From Sphingobacterium sp. R2 (GTDB taxonomy: Bacteria; Bacteroidota; Bacteroidia; Sphingobacteriales; Sphingobacteriaceae), in contig NZ_CP142884.1 in the NCBI RefSeq assembly GCF_040760075.1, positions 62,001 to 126,000 on the forward strand: a stretch of DNA of 64,000 nucleotides, read 5' to 3'. How positions within the stretch are numbered: the first letter of the stretch is position 1; each line of letters begins with the position of its first letter. The notes below the pieces were generated by a model. It saw only the letters and a list, made by a program, of their open reading frames with translations. It had not been told where the DNA came from and did no database searches. Made by a program: the position numbers and the translations under genes. Positions 1-11,333 of the stretch are shown piece by piece.

Positions 1-116
1 TTTTCATTGACAAAAAAAGGATTAAGTCCATTTGTGCTGAATGAGATAGGCGCACTATCTGGCAATTCCAACTTCCAATCCGACTTTGAAGAGCCGCTAT
101 CAACAACTAAGATCAT
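1..116 (-). CDS. BadF/BadG-type sugar kinase, N-terminal part only
   Basis: The gene runs off the left edge, so only about 38 N-terminal residues are present. They begin MILVVDSGSSKSDWKLEL and continue with a TNGLNPFF segment. The DSGSSKSDW stretch is the first phosphate-binding loop of the ASKHA fold. The TxGLNPFF segment is typical of the BadF/BadG/BcrA family proteins annotated as N-acetylglucosamine kinase in Bacteroidota, which phosphorylate amino sugars in the cytoplasm. The ATG is the first codon after an AT-rich spacer. The kinase assignment is family inference, because the catalytic and sugar-binding parts lie outside the window. Confidence 0.7.
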   Translation of the reverse strand, partial: MILVVDSGSSKSDWKLELPDSAPISFSTNGLNPFFVNE

Positions 117-370
117 ACAAATTCTTGATTATTTTCCCCAATAAACTATTGTATCAAACTTAGCAAAAATTCTGATAAAAAACAGATTTTTTGCGTCTTT
201 CAACAAACCTCATAAATAGGATTTCAGTCAAAAGCACCACGAATAATTGTTCAATTCATACAATATCTTTAACTGAAAAATAGTATATTGGAGAGAATTT
301 CAATATCTCCCTATAGCGTACTATTTTATGCCTATTGCAGTTATTAAAGAACCATTAATATATTTTTTTG

Positions 371-402
371 TTTGATTAATCATACGATACTTTCTAGCTT
401 TG
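371..402 (+). promoter_or_regulatory. Bacteroidota-type promoter of the M61 peptidase gene
   Basis: TTTG at 371-374 is followed after exactly 20 bases by TAGCTTTG at 395-402, matching the Bacteroidota consensus of TTG and TAnnTTTG. The next gene starts at 428. I see nothing else in the 311-base gap 117-427, which separates divergent genes. Confidence 0.6.
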
Positions 403-427
403 TGAGCTCATACTAAATTTATTTTTC

Positions 428-2173
428 ATGGATAGTGACCATTTAAACATACCCGAAATACATTTTGAAGTAACATTTTCAGAAGTGCAAGCTCATTATA
501 TTGAGGTGAAAATGAGCATAACAAATCTCAGCCAGCCTTATGTCGACCTAAAAATGCCGGTATGGTCTCCTGGATCTTATTTAATTCGCGAATACGCTAA
601 AAATGTAGAACGATTCCGATCACTTGACAAAACGGGAAATACAATCAACTATCAAAAAATTTCTAAAAATACCTGGCGAATACCCACAGAATCGTTGGAT
701 CAAATTGAAGTAGTCTATGCCGTCTATGGGTTTGAAGCTTCAGTACGTACTAATTTTTTTGATAGCGACCATGCTTTTATTGTACCGCCAGCGACATTCT
801 TCTATATTGATAACCGGATCGACCATCCGACTACAGTCCGCATAAATTTAAAAGATACTTGGACGAGCATATCAACGGGGCTTGAACAAATTGAGGAGCA
901 TAAATTTTATGCGCCAAATTTTGATATCTTATACGATAGTCCCATCGAAGTTGGTAATCAGGATATCTGGAAATTTCAGGCTGCGGGTGTCGAACATGAA
1001 TGTGCCATGGTTGGAGGGGGAAGTTATGATAAAGCAAAATTGACAAAAGACATCACTCGTATTGTTGAAGAAGAAACCCGTATTTGGGGTTCTAACCCGA
1101 ATAAGCGTTATGTGATTATTACACATAATTATCAGTCTGGAGGTGGCGGGTTAGAACATCTCAATTCCACGGTTTTGGGGGCGTCAAGAAATGCCTATCT
1201 TAACGAGACCAGTTACAAAAATTACCTGAGCCTCGTGGCGCATGAGTATTTTCATCTTTGGAATGTAAAACGCTTACGTCCAAAAGCTTTAGGCCCGTTT
1301 AATTACGATGCCGAAAACTATACGACGGGACTATGGATTATGGAAGGATTCACTTCGTATTATGATAACCTAATTATTAAACGATGTGGATTCTATAGCG
1401 AAAAAGAATACCTCTCTTTGTTAGCTAACGACTTTAATACTATATTGAATCGTCCCGGGCATGCTATACAGTCTGCAGCTGCTTCAAGTTTCGATACTTG
1501 GATTAAATATTATAGACCGGATGAAAATTCAATAAATTCAGGTATATCTTACTATAATAAAGGTGCGATGCTGACGGCATTGCTGGATATTAAAATTATT
1601 GCAGCTACGGAAGGTAAACTAAAATTGGATGATGTTATTCGCGAAGCTTATGAAGAGTTTTTCCTAAAACTTGATCGAGGATTTGAAGAAAATGAATTTA
1701 AAAGTCTTGCTGAACGCATCGCGGGCACTTCCTTAGATGATATTTTCGACGCGGCGCATCAGGATGGCGAACTGGACTATAACGATTATTTCAATCTAGT
1801 TGGTTATGAAATTATTGACACAAATCTCAATAACAACGCCTTAACATTAGGGATTACCACAAATAAAGTAGAGGGCTTAATCTTAGTAACAACCGTGGAA
1901 AAAGATTCTGGCGCATACGAGGCTGGATTGAATGTCAGAGATGAACTCATTGCAATCAACAACATCAGACTCGATGTTAAAGACAAAGAAATTGATTTCA
2001 TTGTTCAGCACGCCAAAGAGGGGGAACTATTAAACTTTTTGGTGGCACGGGATGGATTGGTGCGTGAGATACCGGTTCAAATCAGAAAGAATACTAAAAA
2101 GATTTATGAGATTCGTCCGCTCAAGGAGCAAACCTTCCTACAGGAATTATTGGGTAAAATCTGGATGGCTTAA
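428..2173 (+). CDS. M61 family metallopeptidase with PDZ domain
   Basis: This 581-residue protein resembles the M61 glycyl aminopeptidase family. An N-terminal beta domain carries the WSPGSYLIREY signature near residues 45-55. The catalytic domain has the zinc motif HEYFH at 272-276, followed by WNVKRLRP, and LWIMEGFTSYY downstream should supply the third zinc ligand. A PDZ domain lies in the last 120 or so residues (GLILVTTVEKDSGAYEAGL). I see no convincing signal peptide, so it is probably cytoplasmic. It is transcribed alone from the promoter at 371-402 and ends at the hairpin at 2199. Members remove N-terminal residues, often glycine. The substrate here cannot be read from sequence. Confidence 0.85.
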   Translation: MDSDHLNIPEIHFEVTFSEVQAHYIEVKMSITNLSQPYVDLKMPVWSPGSYLIREYAKNVERFRSLDKTGNTINYQKISKNTWRIPTESLDQIEVVYAVYGFEASVRTNFFDSDHAFIVPPATFFYIDNRIDHPTTVRINLKDTWTSISTGLEQIEEHKFYAPNFDILYDSPIEVGNQDIWKFQAAGVEHECAMVGGGSYDKAKLTKDITRIVEEETRIWGSNPNKRYVIITHNYQSGGGGLEHLNSTVLGASRNAYLNETSYKNYLSLVAHEYFHLWNVKRLRPKALGPFNYDAENYTTGLWIMEGFTSYYDNLIIKRCGFYSEKEYLSLLANDFNTILNRPGHAIQSAAASSFDTWIKYYRPDENSINSGISYYNKGAMLTALLDIKIIAATEGKLKLDDVIREAYEEFFLKLDRGFEENEFKSLAERIAGTSLDDIFDAAHQDGELDYNDYFNLVGYEIIDTNLNNNALTLGITTNKVEGLILVTTVEKDSGAYEAGLNVRDELIAINNIRLDVKDKEIDFIVQHAKEGELLNFLVARDGLVREIPVQIRKNTKKIYEIRPLKEQTFLQELLGKIWMA

Positions 2174-2198
2174 AACTGACATATTTCTGTGAAAAAAT

Positions 2199-2227
2199 AA
2201 TAGCGGAGTTTTCCGCTATTTTTTTTT
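2199..2227. terminator. bidirectional rho-independent terminator
   Basis: The perfect 9-bp arms AATAGCGGA and TCCGCTATT enclose a GTTT loop. A T-run follows on the plus strand and an A-run precedes, so it can serve both the M61 gene and the convergent barrel gene. Confidence 0.8.
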
Positions 2228-2230
2228 ACA

Positions 2231-2731
2231 TTAAAATTTATACCTTACTGAAAAACCGACCGGGTCAAACAATTTGATACTCGATTCATTTAGAAAATCA
2301 AAGTAAGGTTTTACATCCAATGAGATCTGAAACGGTGACTGTGGAACGTTAAATTCAATTCCAACAATACCATCAATACTCAGGTTGAGCTGTGAATCAA
2401 ATGACTGACGTTTACCATCGAAAATTTTATCTTTCTCTTTAAAAGAACCGACGCTACCGCCAAAACCATAATACCAATTGAATCCGGCAGCCAGCGGTTT
2501 ATATATTTCATATAAACCTACGACACGAAAACGGCGGAAGTCAGAATTGCTCTGAATACTCATGATACCTTCCAATGCATGATCCGAATTAAGCGTATGA
2601 CGATAAGTAATTCCCTGAGCAGACCCAAATCGGCCGCCAATAGCGCCTCTATTATCCAATTGAGCGACCGCTCTATTGGATATTGCACCAAACATCAACA
2701 TCCCACTAACGGCTAAAAATAATTTTTTCAT
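2231..2731 (-). CDS. small outer-membrane beta-barrel protein, unknown function
   Basis: This 166-residue protein starts with a Sec signal peptide (MKKLFLAVSGMLMFGAISNRAVA, cleavage after AVA). The mature part alternates polar and aromatic residues, is rich in glycine, and ends VRYKF with a C-terminal phenylalanine, as outer-membrane barrels do. The size would suit an eight-stranded barrel. I do not recognise the family. It has its own promoter at 2766-2796 and converges on the M61 gene across a shared terminator. Confidence 0.65.
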   Translation of the reverse strand: MKKLFLAVSGMLMFGAISNRAVAQLDNRGAIGGRFGSAQGITYRHTLNSDHALEGIMSIQSNSDFRRFRVVGLYEIYKPLAAGFNWYYGFGGSVGSFKEKDKIFDGKRQSFDSQLNLSIDGIVGIEFNVPQSPFQISLDVKPYFDFLNESSIKLFDPVGFSVRYKF

Positions 2732-2765
2732 AAAAATCGTACGCTTTTTTGCTTTACTTTTTTTT

Positions 2766-2796
2766 CAAACATAGAAAAAATGCTTTTTATATGCAA
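2766..2796 (-). promoter_or_regulatory. promoter of the small barrel protein gene
   Basis: On the minus strand TTG (2796-2794), 20 bases, then TATGTTTG (2773-2766) matches the Bacteroidota consensus exactly. It lies 35 bases before the start codon at 2731. Confidence 0.65.
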
Positions 2797-2999
2797 TATA
2801 ATTGCATATCCAGAGGACTATTTATCAGACCTCCTCTTAGAAAGACATTTTAAGTAAAATAAATATTACATCATAGCTATAACGACATAATGTTTGAATT
2901 GTTATGAGATTAATCCCAAATTCTCCAACTTTATTTCTGATATTTTTTTTATATTTAAGACAATACAGCATGTAGTAATAACCAATAAACTCAAGTGAT

Positions 3000-4766
3000 A
3001 TGGGCAGAATTTTTGACTTTATAACTTTATATAAAGAAAATTACGCAAAGGATATTATGGTAGCGGGTCGCGATGGAAATGGCCAATGGAAAACGTATTC
3101 TACCAAAGAATACACAGATGCTATAGACTCCTTAAGCAGGGCGCTACTGAAGCTCGGGCTCAAGAAAGGTGAGCGGGTAGGAATTATGTCCGGCAACAGA
3201 CCTGAATGGAATTTAGTTGATTTTGCCTGCAACCAAATAGGCCTTGCAACCGTACCCCTGTATCCTACCCTATCTGCGCAGGACCTATCATTTATTATAA
3301 ATGATTCGGATGTAAATGTCCTATTTGTTAGCAACAAGGAGTTAATAGACCGTATCGAACAAGCGATCAACGAGCATGGAATTCACCCAAAATTGTATAC
3401 TTTTGATACTATCGAAAATTATACGCCTCTAAGAGCATTCATCGAAACTACCAAAGATGACATCACCGATTTAACCCCATTTCGCGATGCTGTAACGGAA
3501 GATGATCTGTTAACATTAATCTATACTTCAGGAACCACTGGGCGTCCCAAGGGAGTGTATCTCTCACACAAAAATGTGTACAGTAATGTCTTGGCTTGCA
3601 ACCACCTGATTCAGCCCGACTTCAAAACGGCATTGAGCTTCCTGCCTTTATGCCATATTTTTGAACGGATGGTAGTCTACATGTATTATTCCAAAGGGAT
3701 TCAGATTTATTTTTCGGAAAACCTAGACAATGTTGTTGCAGACATCAACGATGTTAAACCAGATGTATTCACCACGGTACCCCGTGTACTGGAAAAAGTA
3801 TATGATAAGATCATTGAAAAAGGGAAAGCGCTAACGGGGGTAAAAAAGAAAATTTTCTTCTGGGCTGTTAATTTAGGTTTGAAATTTCAAGAACCTGAAC
3901 ATAATGGGGCGCTCTATAATCTTAAACTTGCGATTGCTAGAAAATTGATATTCTCAAAATGGCAAGAAGCGCTTGGAGGAAATATTAAGATTATCGTGTC
4001 CGGCGGCGCTGCCCTTCAAGAACGGTTAGCGCGTGTATTTTGGGCGGCTGGACTTAAAGTACTTGAAGGATATGGGCTGACTGAAACTTCTCCCGTAATC
4101 GCTGTCAATTCTTACTTACCAAATGGATTGAAATTTGGAACTGTGGGTAAACCTCTGAAAAATTTAGAGGTAAAGATCGCTGTAGACGGAGAAATCCTAG
4201 TGAAAGGCCCGAGTATTACCATAGGCTATTACAAAAATGATGATGCTACCAAAGAAGCTTTTGATGATCAAGGATTTTTCAAAACAGGTGATATCGGAGA
4301 AATCACAGCCGATGGTTTTCTTAAAATCACCGACCGCAAGAAGGAGATGTTCAAAACTGCCGGAGGCAAATATATCGCTCCACAATCCATTGAAAATAAG
4401 CTCATGGAATCCACTTTAATCGGACAAGTGATGGTTTTTGGCGAAAACAGAAAATTTCCTGGAGCTTTAATCGTTCCGGCATTTGATGTGTTGTCCAAAT
4501 GGGCAAGCCAAAAAGGGATTAACCTATCATCAAATGAAGAACTAATTAAAAACTCAGAGGTAATCCAAAAATATCAGGATGAAATTAACCGGTTATCCAC
4601 TAATTTTGGACATTGGGAAATTGTTAAGAAATTCATTATACTTCCAAAGGAATGGACAATTAATGACGGTCAATTAACACCAAAATTGAGTTTAAAGCGA
4701 AAGATTATTTTAAAAGAGAACGAAACTGCAATCGACAAATTGTATCAGGAACAGAACCAAGAATAA
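3000..4766 (+). CDS. long-chain acyl-CoA synthetase (AMP-binding)
   Basis: At 588 residues this has the normal length for a long-chain fatty acid-CoA ligase. The ATP loop YTSGTTGRPKG begins at residue 175 and the YGLTETSP motif at 358. TGDIGE and DRKKEMFKTAGGKYI follow near the domain hinge, and a C-terminal PKLSLKR supplies the usual adenylation lysine region. It would activate fatty acids to acyl-AMP and then acyl-CoA in the cytoplasm, for breakdown or lipid synthesis. The next gene starts 35 bases downstream with no terminator between, so the two may be co-transcribed. Chain-length preference cannot be told. Confidence 0.87.
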   Translation: MGRIFDFITLYKENYAKDIMVAGRDGNGQWKTYSTKEYTDAIDSLSRALLKLGLKKGERVGIMSGNRPEWNLVDFACNQIGLATVPLYPTLSAQDLSFIINDSDVNVLFVSNKELIDRIEQAINEHGIHPKLYTFDTIENYTPLRAFIETTKDDITDLTPFRDAVTEDDLLTLIYTSGTTGRPKGVYLSHKNVYSNVLACNHLIQPDFKTALSFLPLCHIFERMVVYMYYSKGIQIYFSENLDNVVADINDVKPDVFTTVPRVLEKVYDKIIEKGKALTGVKKKIFFWAVNLGLKFQEPEHNGALYNLKLAIARKLIFSKWQEALGGNIKIIVSGGAALQERLARVFWAAGLKVLEGYGLTETSPVIAVNSYLPNGLKFGTVGKPLKNLEVKIAVDGEILVKGPSITIGYYKNDDATKEAFDDQGFFKTGDIGEITADGFLKITDRKKEMFKTAGGKYIAPQSIENKLMESTLIGQVMVFGENRKFPGALIVPAFDVLSKWASQKGINLSSNEELIKNSEVIQKYQDEINRLSTNFGHWEIVKKFIILPKEWTINDGQLTPKLSLKRKIILKENETAIDKLYQEQNQE

Positions 4767-4801
4767 CAATTTGCACGATTATTGGGATTGATCACCGTAT
4801 T

Positions 4802-5806
4802 ATGAAGCACGTTACACTGAGAGATTTATTTACACTCGTTTATTGGAAAGACATTTGGCATGTTTTAGTGGATGCATTTAATGGGTTTAATGATGACAAA
4901 TGCATGAAGAAGAGTGCTTCACTTGCTTATTACACTGTTTTCTCCATCGGACCACTTCTTATGATCGTGATCTGGTGTATAGGATTCTTTTATGGTGAAC
5001 ATCTTCAAAGCGGATCTTCGGCCCAAGATCAGGTGTTGGAAGAGATCATGGTACTTTTCGGCCAGGATGTTACTACCCAGATCCAGTCTTATCTCCAGAA
5101 GATCACATTCGAAAATAAATCCAATATGGGAATCACGATAGGTATTGTTACATTAATCCTATCTTCCACGACCTTATTCGTTGATATACAGGATTCTATC
5201 AATAATATCTGGAAAGTAAAACCCAAGCCGAAAAAGGGATGGCTGAAATTGATCATTAACAGATTGATATCTTTTTCTATTGTTATTGCCTTGGGCTTTT
5301 TACTCATTGCCTCATTGATGATCAATGGGCTTATTGTTGCAGTGACCAATTTAGTGATGACGTATTTCCCTTTCATTCCAATCTCCCTTATTTCTTGGGT
5401 AAATACAGGTATCACCTTTTCAGTCATTGTCATCTTATTTGGATATATCTTTTCCTTCCTTCCCGATGCTAAAGTAAAATTCAGAGATATGCTTGGCGGA
5501 GCCATCTTTACAGGATTACTTTTTATGTTGGGTAGATATGGTATTTCAATCTATCTCAACGTTTCATCCACGGCTAGTTTTTATGGCGCTGCAGGATCCA
5601 TTATCGTCATGCTATTATGGATCTACTATTCAGCTGCTATATTGTACTTTGGCGCAGAATTCACGAAATTTTATGCCATTAAATTTGGCTCGGGCATTGT
5701 ACCTTCCGCATTTGCAGTAGCGGTCGAACAAACAGAAAAAGTTAAAAAAATAGGAAGCGATGCTGAAGCACACGTAGGAGATACAATTCAGATCTTAAAA
5801 CAATAA
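4802..5806 (+). CDS. YihY/virulence factor BrkB family membrane protein
   Basis: This 334-residue integral membrane protein has the YihY/BrkB pattern. A cytoplasmic N-terminus carries KKSASLAYYTVFSIGPLL, followed by about six hydrophobic segments, an FLPDAKVKFRDMLGGAIFTG loop and a final YFGAEFTKFYA. E. coli YihY was once called RNase BN, but that activity belongs to another gene, so that name should not be used. Its function is unknown and it may be a transporter. It follows the acyl-CoA ligase closely and ends one base before the convergent gene at 5808. Confidence 0.85.
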   Translation: MKHVTLRDLFTLVYWKDIWHVLVDAFNGFNDDKCMKKSASLAYYTVFSIGPLLMIVIWCIGFFYGEHLQSGSSAQDQVLEEIMVLFGQDVTTQIQSYLQKITFENKSNMGITIGIVTLILSSTTLFVDIQDSINNIWKVKPKPKKGWLKLIINRLISFSIVIALGFLLIASLMINGLIVAVTNLVMTYFPFIPISLISWVNTGITFSVIVILFGYIFSFLPDAKVKFRDMLGGAIFTGLLFMLGRYGISIYLNVSSTASFYGAAGSIIVMLLWIYYSAAILYFGAEFTKFYAIKFGSGIVPSAFAVAVEQTEKVKKIGSDAEAHVGDTIQILKQ

Positions 5807-5807
5807 T

Positions 5808-6494
5808 TTACTTTTTGTCTTTTTTTCCGCTGATGGAACCATCTATACCGATGACATCAATGACCTTGTCTCCAATCTGCGTAATATCGGATTTTAATCC
5901 CACCATGACGGTGAATATATTGACAGGGATATCCTGTATTTTTCTAAAATTATGAAGATAGCCGAGCTCCAAACCTAAAAAGAATCCATTAAACTTGTAG
6001 TCTGCGCCGGCACCTATTTTACTGGAGAAATTCAGGCGATTTTCACTCTCCATCTTAACAAGATTCTGATCCGCAAGTACACGTGCTCTCGGCTCACTTG
6101 TCAGACCAATACCAGGCCCTGCAAAACCATACATGTTTAGTCGGCGCATCTGTTTCCTAATACCTCCAGAAAATGATAAAGTATAAAAATTAGTATTGGC
6201 ATCTTCTATGCGATATTCGAAATCGGGATCAATCAATGGTTGTTTGTACTTAAAAGAAAGCGTGTAAAGTGTGGGAGACACAAAAAACTTTGGATCTTTC
6301 AGGGAAATATCCAAGCCAATACTTCCAGAAAATTTTGGCGAAAGTATCTCTTTGGTTTTTCCAATCGGAAACCCCATGCCCGTCGTGCCCCAATAGTATA
6401 CTTTTCTATAATGTATCGTGTCAACGCCCCCTTGAGCGAAAGCACTAGCACAAATAGCACCAAGCAAAATAAAACTTAATAGGATTCGTTTCAT
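5808..6494 (-). CDS. outer-membrane beta-barrel protein, unknown function
   Basis: This 228-residue protein has an N-terminal signal peptide (MKRILLSFILLGAICASAFAQ). The glycine- and aromatic-rich mature part has the alternating pattern of an outer-membrane barrel (PorT or OmpW-like), followed by a polar tail ending SISGKKDKK. I do not recognise a specific family. Its stop codon lies one base from that of the YihY gene, with no terminator hairpin between, so the two convergent transcripts probably overlap. Confidence 0.6.
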   Translation of the reverse strand: MKRILLSFILLGAICASAFAQGGVDTIHYRKVYYWGTTGMGFPIGKTKEILSPKFSGSIGLDISLKDPKFFVSPTLYTLSFKYKQPLIDPDFEYRIEDANTNFYTLSFSGGIRKQMRRLNMYGFAGPGIGLTSEPRARVLADQNLVKMESENRLNFSSKIGAGADYKFNGFFLGLELGYLHNFRKIQDIPVNIFTVMVGLKSDITQIGDKVIDVIGIDGSISGKKDKK

Positions 6495-6558
6495 TTAAAT
6501 ACGTTTTATACTGAATAACAACAATATAAAACGCATTTTGTTCAAAAAATATGGCTAA

Positions 6559-7170
6559 TTACAGATAACTTTTCGATTGTGGCCCTTGATTGAAGAGCAA
6601 ATCGATTATACTCAGATCCGGGTAGAATCCATTCTTATCTGAAAAAACTTGATAATACTCTTTTGGATTAGCCAATATACTTTCCTTTTTGGGATGTATA
6701 GCATTACGATAATCGATCGTATCCGTGGGAGCTGACACATACTCTTGTGTAAAATTCACAGCGCGCTTAAGCTTGATAGATTTAAGAATAAGTTCCAACT
6801 GCGCCACATTAAAATCCACAAGATAGTCGAATTTTGCTTCGTAAAACTGTATAAATTCATCTTCATAGTACTCAAAATAAGCAGAACTACGATAAGCAGT
6901 CTGAATACTTAGCCAATGTAGACGCTGCCAGTCAAACTCATAACTTATACGAATATCTTTCATCGGAACACGATCTTTATTGCCATGTTGAATCGGTACA
7001 ATCAAATCCTGCACACCATTCGCAGAAGCAATACGTGCCCTTGTACGATAACTTTGCTTTTGAAAATGCTCATATTTCTCGATGATTAAAGGAAGATTAT
7101 GCTCTTGTATCGTATGAAAGTAAGATATCGGTGGAAGATAACATGCCGGAAGTAATAACTGCGATTCCAT
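6559..7170 (-). CDS. WbqC family protein
   Basis: This 203-residue cytoplasmic protein matches the WbqC-like family. It opens with LLPACYLPPISYFHTI, continues with YRTRARIASANGVQDLIVPI and the WQRLHWLSIQTAYRSSAYFEYYE block, and ends with LSIIDLLFNQGP. WbqC-like proteins are often found near polysaccharide or lipopolysaccharide genes and their reaction is not settled. Here it diverges from the lipid acyltransferase and glycosyltransferase pair at 7259-9153, which fits a surface-glycan role by association only. Confidence 0.8.
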   Translation of the reverse strand: MESQLLLPACYLPPISYFHTIQEHNLPLIIEKYEHFQKQSYRTRARIASANGVQDLIVPIQHGNKDRVPMKDIRISYEFDWQRLHWLSIQTAYRSSAYFEYYEDEFIQFYEAKFDYLVDFNVAQLELILKSIKLKRAVNFTQEYVSAPTDTIDYRNAIHPKKESILANPKEYYQVFSDKNGFYPDLSIIDLLFNQGPQSKSYL

Positions 7171-7258
7171 AAAAACTGATGATTTTTGTTATAAGTGACG
7201 CAAAAATAACTTAAATTAAGGATATTTGTAAAGAACAACTGGGAATTTTAGCTATAGC

Positions 7259-8125
7259 ATGAAACAAAAAGCGTTAAACGCATTAATCTATATTATATCT
7301 CTTCTCCCCTATTGGTTTCTGTATTTGATCTCCGATGGGCTTTATTACATACTTTATTATATCATAGAATATAGAAAGAATATTGTATTTCAGAATCTAA
7401 AAAATGCTTTTCCTGAAAAAACGGATAAAGAGCGGCTTCTTATTGCTAAAAAGTTTTACCGTTTTTTTCCGGACCTCATTGTGGAGTCGATCAAATTGAA
7501 AACAATTACTGCTAAAGAAGTTAAAAAAAGAATGATTTTGGAAAATGCGGAAGAATTGACAAGACACCTTGAGGCCGGCAAGAATGTCATTGGTGTAACG
7601 TCACATTACGGCAACTGGGAGCTCGGTATACATCGTTTGAGTTTAATCACAAACTTTCCAACGTTGATCGTATACAAACCACTCAATAACAAAGATATTG
7701 ACAAGGTTTACAATGGCATGCGGGGCCGGTTTGGTGCCGAAATGGTACCTATGAAACAGATACTCCGTCATATCGTAAAATTAAAGGGCCAACCTAATGT
7801 CAGCATACTGGTCGCCGATCAAACCCCTTTGTATTCGGATTCCGATTACTTTATTAATTGGCTAAATCAAGAGACATTGGTCTATACCGGAGCCGAAAGG
7901 CTTTCTCGAATAAGTAAAGCGCCGGTCGTTTATTGTTCAATCAACAGAAAACCTAAAAGAGGTCATTATTCCTGTAAATTTTACACCTTACTCGAAGAGC
8001 CAAGCGGCTTTGGAGAACATGAAATAACCGATTTACATAATCAGCTTGCTGAGCAGCTTATCCGTGAGATCCCAGAATATTGGTTATGGTCGCATAACCG
8101 CTGGAAAAGAAAACGTAGAAAATGA
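7259..8125 (+). CDS. LpxL/HtrB-like lipid acyltransferase
   Basis: This 288-residue protein belongs to the lysophospholipid/lipid A acyltransferase family. One N-terminal hydrophobic segment (residues 8-35) anchors it to the inner membrane. The catalytic HYGNWE motif starts at H116, and the ADQTP region follows near residue 190. LpxL-type enzymes add a secondary acyl chain to the lipid A precursor, and in Bacteroidota related proteins may also acylate aminolipids. Its stop overlaps the start of the glycosyltransferase by four bases (ATGA), so the two are translationally coupled. The exact acceptor is not known. Confidence 0.82.
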   Translation: MKQKALNALIYIISLLPYWFLYLISDGLYYILYYIIEYRKNIVFQNLKNAFPEKTDKERLLIAKKFYRFFPDLIVESIKLKTITAKEVKKRMILENAEELTRHLEAGKNVIGVTSHYGNWELGIHRLSLITNFPTLIVYKPLNNKDIDKVYNGMRGRFGAEMVPMKQILRHIVKLKGQPNVSILVADQTPLYSDSDYFINWLNQETLVYTGAERLSRISKAPVVYCSINRKPKRGHYSCKFYTLLEEPSGFGEHEITDLHNQLAEQLIREIPEYWLWSHNRWKRKRRK

Positions 8126-9153
8126 GTAAATTACCAAAAGTAGCTGTTGTTATCCTCAATTGGAACGGTCGATTTTTTTTAGAAAAATTTTTACCATCTG
8201 TTTATAATAGCTCATACCCAAATGTCGAATTTGTAATTGGTGACAATGCCTCCGATGATGATTCAATTTCATTTGTGAGACAGTATTACCCTACCATTAC
8301 AATTCTCGAAAATGATCGAAACTATGGCTTCGCAGGCGGCTATAACAAGATATTGCAGCGTGTAAACGCAGATTATTATGTGTTGCTCAATTCGGATGTT
8401 GAAGTGAGTCAAAATTGGATCGAACCAGTCATAGAATACTTGGAAAGAAACCCATCTTTGGCAGCTGCACAGCCCAAAATACGCTCATTCCATGATAAGC
8501 AGAAGTTTGAACATGCTGGAGCAGCTGGGGGATATTTGGATTACTTTGGATTCCCTTTCTGCAGAGGTAGGATTCTACATGAAGTAGAAGACGACGAAGG
8601 ACAGTACGATGAGGAATCAGAAATTTTTTGGGCCTCAGGAGCTGCACTTTTTATCCGTTCGGAAGCCTGGAAGGTTGCGGAGGGCCTAGATGAAGATTTC
8701 TTTGCGCATATGGAAGAAATTGACTTGTGCTGGCGATTGAAAAAGATGGGATATGGAATTGGCTATTGCCCCAAATCTATCGTTTACCACGTTGGAGGCG
8801 GAACGCTCAATGCTAGCAATCCCAAAAAAACCTATCTCAATTTTAGGAATAATATGGTTATGCTGCAAAAAAACCTGCCCTTAGGCAAAGCAATATTTAT
8901 TATTTTCATCCGACTATGGTTTGATTTTGCTGCGCTTGCCAAATTCCTTATCGATCGAAAACCCAAAGATGCCTGGGCTATCAGCCGTGCGCATCAGTAT
9001 TTCTTCCTAAATATTTTTAAAAATGCTAAAAAACGTAAAAAACACAACTATCTGGAAAATACAAAAGGACAGTACAAGAAGTCAATTATTGTGGATTTCT
9101 ACATGAATAGCAAACATAAATTTTCTCAGCTAAAATCAAGTGATTTCAAATAG
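8122..9153 (+). CDS. family 2 glycosyltransferase, rhamnosyltransferase-like
   Basis: This 343-residue GT-A fold transferase opens with VAVVILNWNGRFFLEKFL. It has DNASDDDS for nucleotide binding, NYGFAGGYN, the LLNSDVE metal-binding motif, and a distal EEIDLCWRLKKMGYGIGYCP acceptor segment. A hydrophobic stretch near residues 255-275 may hold it at the membrane. It overlaps the upstream acyltransferase by four bases, which suggests a shared role in the cell envelope, such as lipopolysaccharide or another glycolipid. The donor sugar is not determined. Confidence 0.83.
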   Translation: MSKLPKVAVVILNWNGRFFLEKFLPSVYNSSYPNVEFVIGDNASDDDSISFVRQYYPTITILENDRNYGFAGGYNKILQRVNADYYVLLNSDVEVSQNWIEPVIEYLERNPSLAAAQPKIRSFHDKQKFEHAGAAGGYLDYFGFPFCRGRILHEVEDDEGQYDEESEIFWASGAALFIRSEAWKVAEGLDEDFFAHMEEIDLCWRLKKMGYGIGYCPKSIVYHVGGGTLNASNPKKTYLNFRNNMVMLQKNLPLGKAIFIIFIRLWFDFAALAKFLIDRKPKDAWAISRAHQYFFLNIFKNAKKRKKHNYLENTKGQYKKSIIVDFYMNSKHKFSQLKSSDFK

Positions 9154-9260
9154 TTTTTTATTTCCCCAAAATACAAAATGCAAAAAAACGCATTTTAAAA
9201 ATAAAGCAGTCATTATGACAAGATTCTTTATTTATTTTATTTAAACGTACTTTTTATTTG

Positions 9261-11297
<2,037 letters not shown>

Positions 11298-11333
11298 GTT
11301 TTTTAATTAAATTAATATAAACACAAAGACAAG

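Noticed and set aside
5089..5505. 138-residue frame on the minus strand
   Set aside because: It is antisense to the YihY gene, which has clear family motifs.
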